From the IMG/VR virus record IMGVR_UViG_3300046171_000043, positions 1 through 53,696 of that record: 53,696 bases of DNA. One strand, 5' to 3'. Made by a program: the position numbers and the translations under genes. How positions within the stretch are numbered: position 1 is the first letter of the stretch; every line of letters starts with the position of its first letter. Positions 6,377 to 15,792 of this stretch are shown here, piece after piece. Source of the stretch: a virus. The notes beneath the pieces are model-generated. The model was not told where the DNA came from and did not search any database. It worked only from the letters and a program-made list of their open reading frames with translations.

Positions 6377-7728
6377 GTTTCTTGCTTCAACAGAACAAGA
6401 AGTCCTATATGGAGGAGCAGCAGGTGGTGGAAAAAGCTATTCGTTGGTTGCAGATCCAGTCAGGTTCTTTACAAACCCACATGCACGAATGCTACTTGTT
6501 CGTCGTAGTACAGAAGAGCTTAGAGAACTTATATCAGTAAGTAAACAACTATACCCAAAAGCTATACCGGGTATAAGGTTTATGGAAAGAGATAAGACTT
6601 GGGTAGCTCCGAGTGGCGCTACACTCTGGATGTCTTACCTTGATCGTGATGACGATGTTATGCGCTATCAGGGTCAGGCATTTAACTGGATCGGTTTTGA
6701 CGAATTAACGCAATGGCCTACACCTTATCCTTGGAATTATATGAGGTCACGTCTTCGTACAACCAAAGCCAGTGGACTACCCTTATATATGAGGGCCACT
6801 AGTAACCCTGGCGGTCCTGGGCATCAATGGGTTAAGAAGACTTTTATTAACCCTTCGTCACATAACAAGGCTTTTTGGGCAACGGATACAGATAGTGGTG
6901 AAGTTATATGCTGGCCGAAAGGTCATAGTCGAGAAGGTGAGCCACTGTTTAAACGTAGGTTTATACCTGCTACCCTTATTCGATAATCCTTATTTAGCAG
7001 ATGATGGTATGTATGAGGCTAATCTTCTGTCGTTACCTGAGCATCAACGTAGGCAACTACTAGAAGGTGATTGGGATATTAATGAAGGTGCTGCCTTTCC
7101 AGAGTTTAATCGTAGGATTCATGTTGTAGATCCTTATGATATACCCTCTAACTGGACAAGGTTTAGAGCTGCAGATTATGGTTATGGTTCTTACAGTGGT
7201 GTTCTTTGGTTTGCTGTAACCCCTGCAGAACAACTTGTAATTTATAGGGAAATGTATGTAAGTAAGGTTATAGCCACAGATTTAGCTGATATGATTTTAG
7301 AGGTTGAATCAGGAGAGAAAATGCGCTATGGTGTTTTGGATTCTAGTTTATGGCATAATCGTGGTGATACTGGGCCATCATTGGCTGAACAGATGATTAT
7401 GAAAGGTTGTCGTTGGAGGCCTGCAGATAGATCTAAAGGCTCTCGTGTATCTGGTAAAAACGAAATACACAGACGGTTACAAGTAGATGAGTTTACCGAG
7501 GAGTCTAGGTTAGTTATTTTTAATAACTGTACTAATCTTATTTCTCAATTACCAGCAATACCTCTGGATAAAAACAATCCAGAAGATGTAGATACTAATT
7601 CAGAAGATCACCTGTATGACGCTTTGCGTTATGGTGTAATGACAAGACCAAGAAGTAATGTTTTTGACTTTGATCCAGCCTCTCAGCATACAGGGTTTCA
7701 AGTCAGTGATCCAACCTTTGGCTACTAA
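6306..7728 (+). CDS. terL: Terminase large subunit (TerL), frameshifted at 6973-6975
   Basis: This is the packaging motor. The first frame holds the ATPase: Walker A GGAAGGGKSY (Lys about 43), Walker B WIGFDEL (about 130) and the coupling motif ATSNPGG. It stops just after RRFIPATL. The second frame continues at FDNPYLADD and holds the RNase H-fold nuclease (AADYGYGS, GVLDSSLWH, DHLYDALRYG). The join is exact if the CCC run at 6973-6975 is read as CC, giving PATLFDNPYL; otherwise the stop at about 6984 cuts the protein. A single-base error or a very recent mutation is likely. I chose ATG 6306 (MENDAPSV); an upstream ATG at 6141 would overlap the HTH gene by 235 bases. The repaired length is about 473 aa, normal for TerL. 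Confidence 0.9.
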
Positions 7729-7737
7729 GGAAGTAAT

Positions 7738-9858
7738 ATGGAAGAAGATTTTGAAGAAGAAATGATGATGGATGCTGAAGAGTCTTCAGGTATTGAGGAT
7801 ATAAATGAAGGCGACTATCATGATCCTAAAGCTGGTAAAATAGTAAGCTACGTACAAGAAAGATTCTCTCGTGCAGAGACTGCTCGTGAAACAGAAGAAA
7901 ATCGTTGGATTCAAGCTTATCGCAATTACCGAGGTATTTATAGCCCTGAAGTTCAATTTACCTCTACAGAAAAATCTCGTATATTTGTTAAGGTAACTAA
8001 AACTAAAGTATTAGCTGCCTATGGTCAGATTGTAGAAGTTTTATTTGGTGCTAACCGTTTTCCTATTAGTATTAACCCCACAGTATTGCCAGAAGGTGTA
8101 GAAGATTCAGTACACTTTGAGGCTAATCCAGATATGGAGAAGGCTCAACAACAACGAGTTATGCCTGAGTTAGAACCAGGAGAAACTCAACGTTCTCTTA
8201 AACAACGTTTGGGAGCACTTAAAGATTACCTATCTCCAGTAGAAGATAAATTAAGAGAAGGCCCAGCAAAAACTCCAAGTCAAGTTGAGTTTCACCCTGC
8301 AATGATTGCAGCTAAGAAAATGGAAAAGAAAATCCATGATCAACTAGAAGAATCAAATGCTCGTAAGCAATTACGTACTGCAGCATTTGAGACTGCTTTA
8401 TTTGGTACTGGAGTGATGAAGGGTCCATTTGCTGTAGATAAAGAATACCCTAGTTGGACTGAAGAGGGTGAATACACACCTACTTATAAAACTACCCCTC
8501 AAACTTCTTCAGTTTCTATTTGGAATTTTTACCCTGATCCAGATGCTCAGAATATGGAAGAGGCTGAGTATGTAGTGGAACGACATAAGATGTCTCGCTC
8601 TCAACTACGTGCCCTAAGGAACAGACCTTTCTTTAGAGCTAACGCTATTGAGATGGCTGTTTCAATGGGAGAAAACTACACTAAGGAATGGTGGGAACAA
8701 GCTATGGAAGATGACGCTCAGGAATCTCGTTCCGAGCGTTTTGAAGTATTAGAGTTCTGGGGTTATGTAGATACTGATCTATTAAAAGAACAAGATATTG
8801 ACATCCCTGATGAGATGAAAGACCTGACTCAATTAAGTGTAAACGTCTGGGTTTGTAATGGTCAAGTGTTACGTCTTGTAATGAACCCCTTTACTCCTTC
8901 ATACTTACCATACTATGCTGTACCATATGAAGTAAACCCTTATAGCTTGTTTGGTGTAGGTATTGCTGAAAATATGGATGATACTCAAACATTAATGAAT
9001 GGCTTTATGAGAATGGCTGTTGACAATGCTGCTTTATCTGGTAATATGTTGATTGAAGTTGATGAGACTAACCTGACCCCAGGTCAAGATCTTTCAGTGT
9101 ATCCAGGAAAAGTATTTAGACGTCAGGGCGGTGCTCCAGGTCAAGCTATTTTTGGTACTAAGTTTCCTAACGTATCTAATGAAAACATGCAGATGTTTGA
9201 TAAAGCAAGAGTATTAGCAGATGAGTCAACTGGATTTCCATCTTTCGCACATGGTCAAACAGGGGTGTCTGGTGTTGGTCGTACTGCTTCTGGTATTAGT
9301 ATGCTTATGTCTGCTGCCAACGGCTCTATCCGTAACGTAGTTAAAAATGTAGATGATTACTTACTTGGACCATTAGGTAAAGCTTTCTTTCACTTTAATA
9401 TGCAGTTTGACTATGATGCAGAAATTAAAGGTGACTTAGAAGTAAAAGCTCAGGGTACAGAAAGTTTAATGGCTAATGAAGTACGTAGCCAACGATTGAT
9501 GCAATTTCTTGGTGTTGTACAGAATCCTGCACTTGCACCCTTTGCAAAAATGGACTATATTATACGTGAGATTGCTAAGTCTATGGATCTTGATCCTGAC
9601 AAACTTACAAACTCACTTGGAGATGCAGCAGTACAAGCTGAGATCTTAAAGAAATTCCAAGCAGAAAACCCACCTGAAGTAGACCCTAATGCACCACAAC
9701 AAGGTGTTAAAGGACCACCTAATCCACAGCAAGGAGCACCTGCAGGTGTTCAAGTACAAGACACACAAGGGTCTGGTGGTGGAAACATGGGTACAGGGAC
9801 AGCACCTCAACCAGGGGAGCAGGGTTTCTCAGGTAACACAGGACAAGCCCAAGGATGA
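7738..9858 (+). CDS. Portal protein (head-tail connector)
   Basis: The 706-aa protein follows TerL directly and precedes scaffold and capsid genes, the usual place of the portal. It begins with an acidic segment, then a helical region (YVQERFSRAETARETEENRWIQAY) and the wing/stem body with SSVSIWNFYPDPDAQNMEEAEYVVERHKMSRSQL, a motif common to large podoviral portals. The last 60 residues are Pro/Gln/Gly rich and probably disordered. The portal forms the dodecameric ring through which DNA is packaged and ejected. The stop overlaps the next ATG as ATGA at 9855. Confidence 0.85.
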   Translation: MEEDFEEEMMMDAEESSGIEDINEGDYHDPKAGKIVSYVQERFSRAETARETEENRWIQAYRNYRGIYSPEVQFTSTEKSRIFVKVTKTKVLAAYGQIVEVLFGANRFPISINPTVLPEGVEDSVHFEANPDMEKAQQQRVMPELEPGETQRSLKQRLGALKDYLSPVEDKLREGPAKTPSQVEFHPAMIAAKKMEKKIHDQLEESNARKQLRTAAFETALFGTGVMKGPFAVDKEYPSWTEEGEYTPTYKTTPQTSSVSIWNFYPDPDAQNMEEAEYVVERHKMSRSQLRALRNRPFFRANAIEMAVSMGENYTKEWWEQAMEDDAQESRSERFEVLEFWGYVDTDLLKEQDIDIPDEMKDLTQLSVNVWVCNGQVLRLVMNPFTPSYLPYYAVPYEVNPYSLFGVGIAENMDDTQTLMNGFMRMAVDNAALSGNMLIEVDETNLTPGQDLSVYPGKVFRRQGGAPGQAIFGTKFPNVSNENMQMFDKARVLADESTGFPSFAHGQTGVSGVGRTASGISMLMSAANGSIRNVVKNVDDYLLGPLGKAFFHFNMQFDYDAEIKGDLEVKAQGTESLMANEVRSQRLMQFLGVVQNPALAPFAKMDYIIREIAKSMDLDPDKLTNSLGDAAVQAEILKKFQAENPPEVDPNAPQQGVKGPPNPQQGAPAGVQVQDTQGSGGGNMGTGTAPQPGEQGFSGNTGQAQG

Positions 9859-10043
9859 GCCTAAAGCTACTCGTAAACAATAAAGACATCTGGGTATCAT
9901 TCGTTGAAGAACTAGATGCACGAATTAATCAAGTCCATATTCAGATGGAACAAGCAGCTACACCAGAAGTACTCTATCGTCTACAGGGGCAAGCACATGC
10001 CCTACGTAGACTAAAGACGTTAAGGGACCAAGTGAATGGTTAA
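9855..10043 (+). CDS. Small helical protein after portal (62 aa)
   Basis: A short amphipathic protein (WVSFVEELDARINQVHIQMEQAATPEVLYRLQGQAHALRRLKTLRDQVN) with no enzyme motif. It is coupled by overlap to the portal and to the next gene. Similar 60-aa helical proteins follow the portal in marine podoviruses. Function unknown, perhaps an assembly factor. Confidence 0.6.
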   Translation: MSLKLLVNNKDIWVSFVEELDARINQVHIQMEQAATPEVLYRLQGQAHALRRLKTLRDQVNG

Positions 10044-12669
10044 TCTTACAGGACAGATACCCCCTTCTCTTACTGACGAGACTACAGACATTACAACTGA
10101 GGAAGAACAAAGCCCTCCTGAGAGAATGTCTGTTGGGTTTCAAGATCCTGCTGTTGTAGACCCTACAACTGGTAAACCTTACAGTCCCTCTGGTTTAATG
10201 AGGCAACAACAAGAACAAACTAGGCAAGCAGAAGCTTTAGATTCTTTTAATGAACTAAAACTTAATAAAGACTTACAACAAGATATTGAGGCTGTTCTTG
10301 ATGAACAAATAGATGATAAACCTCAAGATAGGTCTTCAAGTCCAAGGCCAATGCTTAGACCAAAGCCTAAAAGAACAAGCCCAATTGATAAGGTTTTAGA
10401 GCTTAACTACCTCCTAAAACAAAAGTCTAGCTTGGGCAATAAAATACGTGGGAAGAAATCTAAAATAATTCCTGGTCTTGATGTCCTTAACGAAGATCAT
10501 CAGAAAACTATAAAAGGTTTCTTTGATAGTGCTGTTGGAGGAGATTCAGGATACGATCCAGTAAAAACAGCTTGGTGTGCTGCTTTCGTTTCTCATATTC
10601 TTGAAGAGCTTGGTGCTGATCCTTTAGAGTCGGGAGACAGGTACGATAGGATTAGAGCAGATAAATTTAAAAACTATGGGTCACACGTTCAACCTGATGA
10701 CATACAAGAAGGTGACATAGTTGTTTTTGATTTTGATGCTGACGGTAAAGGTGACCATGTAACTTTCTATGCAGGTAATCGAATAACATCACAAGACGAC
10801 ACAGACCAAGGTTTCATAAATGTTTTAGGTGGAAACCAAAGTGGTCAGGTCAGTATTCGAGAAAGTCATCCACTATACTTGTGGAGTAACGTTGCTGCTG
10901 TAAGACGTATTACTTACGACGATATTGATTTTGAATTTACAAAAGAAATGGCAGAACAAGATCCTGTCTTTAACGAGTTTATGCCTGAGTATGCAAGCTC
11001 TTCTGAAGAAACTACTCAAACATTTAACGAAGGTGGTGCAGTCATGCAAAGACAAATGGAAATGGCATTTATGAATGAGGGTGGCCTGACGGACGATGGG
11101 TTGGAAACAGACCCAGTGTCAGGCAATGAAATACCTGATGGCTCAATGGCTGAAGAAGTAAGAGATGACATTCCTGCACAACTATCTGAAGGTGAATACG
11201 TTGTTCCTGCTGACGTTGTAAGATTTTACGGTGTAAAGTTCTTTGAAGACCTACGTATGGAAGCTAAACGTGGCCTAGCAGAAATGGAAGCTAACGGACG
11301 TATTGGTGGAGAGCCTGTACCTGCAGGTGGACCACAAGCCAACGAAGCACCTATCACAGATCAAGAGATGTCGGCTCTAAGAGAGTTAGCAATGGAGATG
11401 AACCAAGGTGGTTCTGTTCCAAACATGCAACCCTCACCACAGGCTATGGGCAACACTATGCAGCCACAGCAGCCACAGATGATGAACAAAGGTGGTACAG
11501 TACTTGGATTCCAAAATGCAGGTGATACAGGCACAACACAAGGTGCTGTAACAAGTGTTCAAAATGCTCAAGCTGCTAAAAGCTCTGTACCGGGTGGTGC
11601 AAGCTTAGGCTTCTCACTCTTTGGTTCAGGCTCAGACATTCAGAATCAGACTGGTACTGGTGACATGTCTCAGACAGGTTCAACTACGTCTACTGCAAAC
11701 GACAGAGATCAGTTTGAAGAAGGACAAACTGTTTACTTGTATAAAGATAACCAGACCCTATCCTTTTATATGATGGCAGACTACGACGACTACAAACAAA
11801 AACTATCTGAAGGTTGGTCTACTGAACAAGTTCTAGAAGATCCAGAGATTACTGATCCTACTATTACTCCTGTTAAAGAAGATGATGGTGGTACTCCACC
11901 ACCACCTAATAGAGAAACTAAACCTGCTAAGACTCCATCTGAGATGAATGATAAAGAGCTAGTAGACTCACTAAACTCAATGGGTACTATTGCTAGAGCA
12001 GGTAGCGCATTAGCTATGTCAATGGGTCTTCCTGTAGGTGCTATTGTTAGTGCAGGATTGGTTAATCAGTACAACAACCTTCTAGCGGAAGCTGACTCTA
12101 GGGGTCAATTACCTGAAGGTGCAAAACGTAGAGGAAGTATCTTTGGTGGTGAAGGAAGTCTAACAGAGAACCTATACCAGATTGATGATGACGGTAATAT
12201 TGTAGAAGGTACTGCAGGTCAAGGTGACTTCGGTGATACTTGGTTGGGTGACCTACTAGGCTTTGACGGTGAAGCAGGTGTACAAGGTCCGGGTCTAAAA
12301 GCCTCTATCGGTGGTGCACGTAGATACCAAGGCACAGGTACAGAAGGTTCGTCTACAACTGGTAGTGGTTCTGGTAGTGGTTCTGGTAGTGGTTCTGGTA
12401 GTGGTTCTGGTAGTGGTTCTGGTAGTGGTTCTAGCAGCCTTTCAAACACAGTGTCTGCAGCTAATGAAGCAGGGGGTAGTACTGTCTACTCAGGAGGAAA
12501 TGCTATCTCAGGCCCAGGTTCAGGGCAAGTTAGCTCTGTCGTAACAAATGCAGGAACAGCTAATCAGAGTGTCACAGGAGGAAGTCAAGTAGAACAAGAC
12601 TACGTTACATCTGCAGCAGCAGGTAACAAAGGTGGCCTGATGACCAACAAAAAGAAGAAAAAGAAATAA
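10036..12669 (+). CDS. Large virion protein with a CHAP/NlpC-like hydrolase domain
   Basis: Residues about 165-295 contain a papain-like amidase/peptidase fold: TAWCAAFV with the likely nucleophile Cys181, a Gly/Asp loop (EGDIVVFDFD), and KGDHVTFYAG with His241. This pattern belongs to CHAP/NlpC-P60 relatives (TIGR02594-like) that cut peptidoglycan. Around residues 380-440 is a segment LSEGEYVVPADVVRFYGVKFFEDLR that is widespread in marine podovirus virion proteins. A Gly-Ser run (six copies of a 12-base unit, 12361-12432) forms a linker, and the end is GGLMTNKKKKKK. It probably travels in the virion and opens the cell wall at entry; the role is inference. Confidence 0.7.
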   Translation: MVNLTGQIPPSLTDETTDITTEEEQSPPERMSVGFQDPAVVDPTTGKPYSPSGLMRQQQEQTRQAEALDSFNELKLNKDLQQDIEAVLDEQIDDKPQDRSSSPRPMLRPKPKRTSPIDKVLELNYLLKQKSSLGNKIRGKKSKIIPGLDVLNEDHQKTIKGFFDSAVGGDSGYDPVKTAWCAAFVSHILEELGADPLESGDRYDRIRADKFKNYGSHVQPDDIQEGDIVVFDFDADGKGDHVTFYAGNRITSQDDTDQGFINVLGGNQSGQVSIRESHPLYLWSNVAAVRRITYDDIDFEFTKEMAEQDPVFNEFMPEYASSSEETTQTFNEGGAVMQRQMEMAFMNEGGLTDDGLETDPVSGNEIPDGSMAEEVRDDIPAQLSEGEYVVPADVVRFYGVKFFEDLRMEAKRGLAEMEANGRIGGEPVPAGGPQANEAPITDQEMSALRELAMEMNQGGSVPNMQPSPQAMGNTMQPQQPQMMNKGGTVLGFQNAGDTGTTQGAVTSVQNAQAAKSSVPGGASLGFSLFGSGSDIQNQTGTGDMSQTGSTTSTANDRDQFEEGQTVYLYKDNQTLSFYMMADYDDYKQKLSEGWSTEQVLEDPEITDPTITPVKEDDGGTPPPPNRETKPAKTPSEMNDKELVDSLNSMGTIARAGSALAMSMGLPVGAIVSAGLVNQYNNLLAEADSRGQLPEGAKRRGSIFGGEGSLTENLYQIDDDGNIVEGTAGQGDFGDTWLGDLLGFDGEAGVQGPGLKASIGGARRYQGTGTEGSSTTGSGSGSGSGSGSGSGSGSGSGSGSSSLSNTVSAANEAGGSTVYSGGNAISGPGSGQVSSVVTNAGTANQSVTGGSQVEQDYVTSAAAGNKGGLMTNKKKKKK
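12361..12432 (+). repeat. Six tandem copies of ggtagtggttct (Gly-Ser linker)
   Basis: Six perfect copies of a 12-base unit encode GSGS repeats inside the 877-aa virion protein. The perfect identity suggests recent expansion by slippage, so copy number may vary between isolates. Confidence 0.95.
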
Positions 12670-12691
12670 TCCAATATAACTATAAGGCTAC

Positions 12692-12709
12692 CCAGGGAAT
12701 CAACCCTGG
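12692..12709 (+). terminator. Hairpin between virion gene and scaffold
   Basis: CCAGGG and CCCTGG form a 6-bp stem with the loop aatcaa in the 61-base gap before the scaffold gene. No T run follows, so it may be a weak terminator, an RNA-processing site or a stability hairpin. A TATAAC hexamer like that of the phage promoters lies just upstream at 12675-12680, without a clear -35. Confidence 0.4.
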
Positions 12710-12730
12710 CCCCAACATAAGGAAAATGAT

Positions 12731-13687
12731 ATGAACGTAGCAGTTAAAGCAACCCCTAAGAATGCAGGATTTGTAGATCGTGGATTCAACCATGCACAAC
12801 GTAAGAAACGTATGGAAGATGAAGAGGCAGAAATTGCTAGACTAGAAGCAGAAGCTCGTGGTGAAGAGTATGTTGAGAAAAGTGAACCCAGTGGCACGGA
12901 TACTGAGGACACCAAGGTACAAGCCACAAGTAATACCAAACAAGAAAAAGAAGACACCACGGAAGTCGAAGCACAAGAAGACGACTCAGACACAGGATTA
13001 AGTGCTGAAGAGAAGTCTTTCAAGAAACGTACGGTGATCTGCGTAGACATATGCAAGAAAAAGAGAAAGAGTGGAATAACAGACTTGAATCTCTTGAGAA
13101 GCGTAAAGCAAAGGATAGCATTGTCCCGCCTAAGTCTAGTGAAGACATTGAAGAGTGGGCAAAGAAATACCCAGACGTAGCAGGTATTGTTGAAAAGATT
13201 GCTTCAGAAAAAGCAAAAGAAATGTTCAGCAAAGCAGAAGAACGTCTAAAAGAATTAGATGAAGCTCATAATGAAGCACTACGAATGAAAGCAGAGAATG
13301 TTATTCGTAAGTCTCATGATGACTTTGATGAATTAAGGCAGTCAGAGGATTTTCATAACTGGGCAGAAGAACAACCTAAATGGGTTAAAGATGCTCTATA
13401 TGAAAACATGGATGATCCTGCATCCGTAATCCGTGTGATTGATCTTTATAAAGTTGATAAACGATTTGACTCCTGCAGCCAAAAGAAACACTAATCGTAA
13501 GGCTGCAGCTTCTACCGTTTCTAAAGGTACTCGTACCTCTATAGATGCCAAAGGTGTTGCAGGACAGATTAAAGAGTCTGATGTAGCCAAGATGTCAGCT
13601 AAAGAGTTTGAGTCACGTCAAGATGAAATCCAAGAAGCTATGTCTTCTGGTAAATTTGTCTATGACATGTCTGGTGCAGCCAGATAA
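12731..13687 (+). CDS. Scaffolding protein, disrupted by two single-base frameshifts
   Basis: Three consecutive frames read as one acidic, Lys/Glu-rich, coiled-coil protein just before the capsid gene, the classic scaffold position. Frame one (12731 to about 13030) ends ...EEKSFKKR. It joins YGDLRRHMQEKEKEW if one T is added beside 13030. Frame two continues to YKVD and joins NDLTPAAKRNTNRK if one A is removed from the AAA run at 13459-13461. Frame three ends SGKFVYDMSGAAR at 13687. The repaired protein is about 318 aa. A scaffold is essential, so sequence error is the simplest explanation; as written, the gene is broken. The scaffold would guide procapsid assembly and then leave. Confidence 0.8.
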
Positions 13688-13691
13688 ACTA

Positions 13692-13719
13692 TTGACACTT
13701 AACAAGTGTTCAATATAAC
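13692..13719 (+). promoter_or_regulatory. Sigma70-like promoter for the capsid gene
   Basis: A consensus TTGACA (13692-13697) and TATAAC (13714-13719) are 16 bases apart, in the 242-base gap before the major capsid gene. The gap also includes a long untranslated leader and holds no gene. The -10 hexamer is the same as at 4805-4810. With no phage RNA polymerase in the window, host polymerase is expected to make the capsid transcript. Confidence 0.6.
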
Positions 13720-13929
13720 TACACGTATCTAACATAGAGCCTCCCTCAGGGACTACCTCTATAGATACTTTTTCATAAAAGTCTAAACTACAAAGAACCA
13801 CCTGTCCAAGTATAGGCCCAGTGGTGTTGACTAGCGCAAGTCAATTCCCTCTGCACCCTAGAAAAAGTACAGCCTCTTTAAAGGTGTTTAGCTTTCTTTT
13901 TAAAGCCAAATATCATGGAGGATTTAACT

Positions 13930-15003
13930 ATGGCTTTTGCATCCGCTTCAGGTTATACCAACCTGCCAAATGGGAACTTTTCCCCAGTCATCTACTCGAA
14001 GAAAGTGCAGCTTGCGTTCAGGAAGAGCACAGTTGTAGGTGATATTACGAACTCCGAATATTTCGGGGAGATCGCAAACCAAGGTGACACAGTGAAAATT
14101 ATGAAGGAACCTGAGATTTCAGTTTCTGCATACACTCGTGGCACAACCATCGCAGCACAAGATTTATCAGATGACGATTTCTCGTTAGTCGTTGATAAAG
14201 CTAACTATTTTGCTTTCAAGATGGATGATATCGAAGAGGCACATAGCCACATCGATTTTATGAACCTTGCTACCAACCGTGCAGCTTATCGTCTTGCTGA
14301 TCAGCATGACCAAGAAGTTCTAGGTTACCTAGCAGGTTACAAACAGTCTGCCCTACACGGGAATGCTGACACAGTTAACGATACTGTTAACGGTACTAAA
14401 GCAGACTCAAATGCAGGTACAGACGAATTGCTTGCAGCAAACAAGCTAAACAAAGGTGACTTTGGTAACATCACAACAGCAGATGCTGATGACCATTCGA
14501 TCCCTGTTGCAGCACGTTTGCCAGGTGCAACTGCACTACCAACAGCATACGTTTCACCAACAATGTTGGTTGCTCGTATGGGTCGTCTACTTGATCAACA
14601 ACAAGTTGACAAAGACGGTCGTTGGATCGTAATCGATCCTGTCATGATGGAAATCTTGATGGACGAAGATTCACGTTTCCTACAATCTGAATGGGGTGCT
14701 TCAGGTGGCCTACGTAACGGTCTAGTCATCAACAACTGGAATGGTTTCAGAGTTTACTCTTCTTCAAACCTACCTTCTGTTGGTACTGGTGCTGCTACAA
14801 CAGGTACAGCTAACCAAAACGCAAACTATGGTGTGATTGTTGCAGGTCATGATTCAGCCGTTGCTACTGCAGAGCAGATCAACAAGACTGAAACATACCG
14901 TGACCCAGACTCATTCGCAGACATTGTTCGTGGTATGCACCTTTACGGTCGTAAGATTCTACGTCCAGAAGCATTGATTACAGCTAAGTATAACTTGGCT
15001 TGA
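13930..15003 (+). CDS. Major capsid protein
   Basis: The protein opens MAFASASGYTNLPNGNFSPVIYSKKVQLAFRKSTVVGDITN, a pattern common to HK97-fold capsid proteins of marine podoviruses, and has TRGTTIAAQDLSDDDFSLVVDKANYFAFKMDDIEEA in the region of the P-domain. I chose ATG 13930, because the GGAGG inside the earlier ATG at 13915 serves as its ribosome site eight bases upstream. The 357-aa length fits. Codon use is slightly richer in C-ending codons than in neighbours, as expected of the most highly expressed gene. Scaffold lies upstream and a hairpin terminator follows. Confidence 0.9.
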   Translation: MAFASASGYTNLPNGNFSPVIYSKKVQLAFRKSTVVGDITNSEYFGEIANQGDTVKIMKEPEISVSAYTRGTTIAAQDLSDDDFSLVVDKANYFAFKMDDIEEAHSHIDFMNLATNRAAYRLADQHDQEVLGYLAGYKQSALHGNADTVNDTVNGTKADSNAGTDELLAANKLNKGDFGNITTADADDHSIPVAARLPGATALPTAYVSPTMLVARMGRLLDQQQVDKDGRWIVIDPVMMEILMDEDSRFLQSEWGASGGLRNGLVINNWNGFRVYSSSNLPSVGTGAATTGTANQNANYGVIVAGHDSAVATAEQINKTETYRDPDSFADIVRGMHLYGRKILRPEALITAKYNLA

Positions 15004-15016
15004 TAATTAAAACTTT

Positions 15017-15038
15017 AGGGGCAGGGCAACTTGCCCCT
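15017..15038 (+). terminator. Hairpin after the capsid gene
   Basis: AGGGGCA (15017-15023) pairs with TGCCCCT (15032-15038) around an 8-base loop, followed by a short TTTAGGTT. It lies 13 bases after the capsid stop, and would thin transcription into the tail genes while protecting capsid mRNA. Confidence 0.65.
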
Positions 15039-15063
15039 TTAGGTTATCTGAAGGATTTTTGTA

Positions 15064-15792
15064 ATGGCAACCTACGTTACACTTGTTAATGAACTACTTA
15101 CAAGATTAAACGAAGTTACTCTGTCTACTACAGGTGACGGATTTAATTCTGCTCGTAACGTACAAGCTCTAGCTAAACAAGCTGTAAATAACTCCATTAG
15201 AAATATCTTACAGACAGGTCAAGAATGGCCTTTTCTTAGAACAACGTATACTCAGGCATTGACTGCAGGTACAAGGCAGTATGACTTTCCATCAGACTAC
15301 TCGAGTGCAGATTGGGAAACATTCTACCTAAAGAAAACAAGTGGTATCAACAACACACCTTCTTTCCTACCTGCTATCTCATATGACGAATACACACAAC
15401 GTGTAAGAGAGTCTGACGATACAGCAGATCAGTCTGGTGTTGCAGCCCCTACTCTTGTCTATCAAACAAACGAAGAAAAGTTTGGTGTGTCTCCAATTCC
15501 AGATGAAGCCTACGAAATTGAGTATGTGTACTGGTCTTTCCCATCAGACCTTTCTGCTTATGACGATGCAGCAGTTATCCCAGACAGATTTAAACATGTC
15601 GTAGTTGATGGTGCTATGATGTACATGATGAGATTCAGATCTAATGATCAGAGTGCTTCAATCCATCAGCAGAACTTCTTAGAGGGCATTAAGTCTATGA
15701 GAAGAGTTCTTGTTGATGAACCATTACGAGTAAGGTCTACTGTAATAAACAGGTCAGCTTCATCTTCTTCTAGTTTAGGTAGAGTAAACTAA
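15064..15792 (+). CDS. Head-tail adaptor / tail tubular protein A-like
   Basis: A 242-aa protein directly after the capsid. The helical N-terminus (LVNELLTRLNEVTL..., AVNNSIRNILQTGQEWPFL) and the following strand TRQYDFPSDYSSADWETFYL match the gp11/gp4-type adaptors that attach to the portal in T7- and P22-like phages. It overlaps the next gene as TAATG at 15790. Role by family resemblance and position. Confidence 0.75.
   Translation: MATYVTLVNELLTRLNEVTLSTTGDGFNSARNVQALAKQAVNNSIRNILQTGQEWPFLRTTYTQALTAGTRQYDFPSDYSSADWETFYLKKTSGINNTPSFLPAISYDEYTQRVRESDDTADQSGVAAPTLVYQTNEEKFGVSPIPDEAYEIEYVYWSFPSDLSAYDDAAVIPDRFKHVVVDGAMMYMMRFRSNDQSASIHQQNFLEGIKSMRRVLVDEPLRVRSTVINRSASSSSSLGRVN

Noticed and set aside
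12361-12432. Tandem 12-base repeats considered as a CRISPR-like or origin repeat
   Set aside because: Units are contiguous without spacers and encode a GSGS linker in frame.
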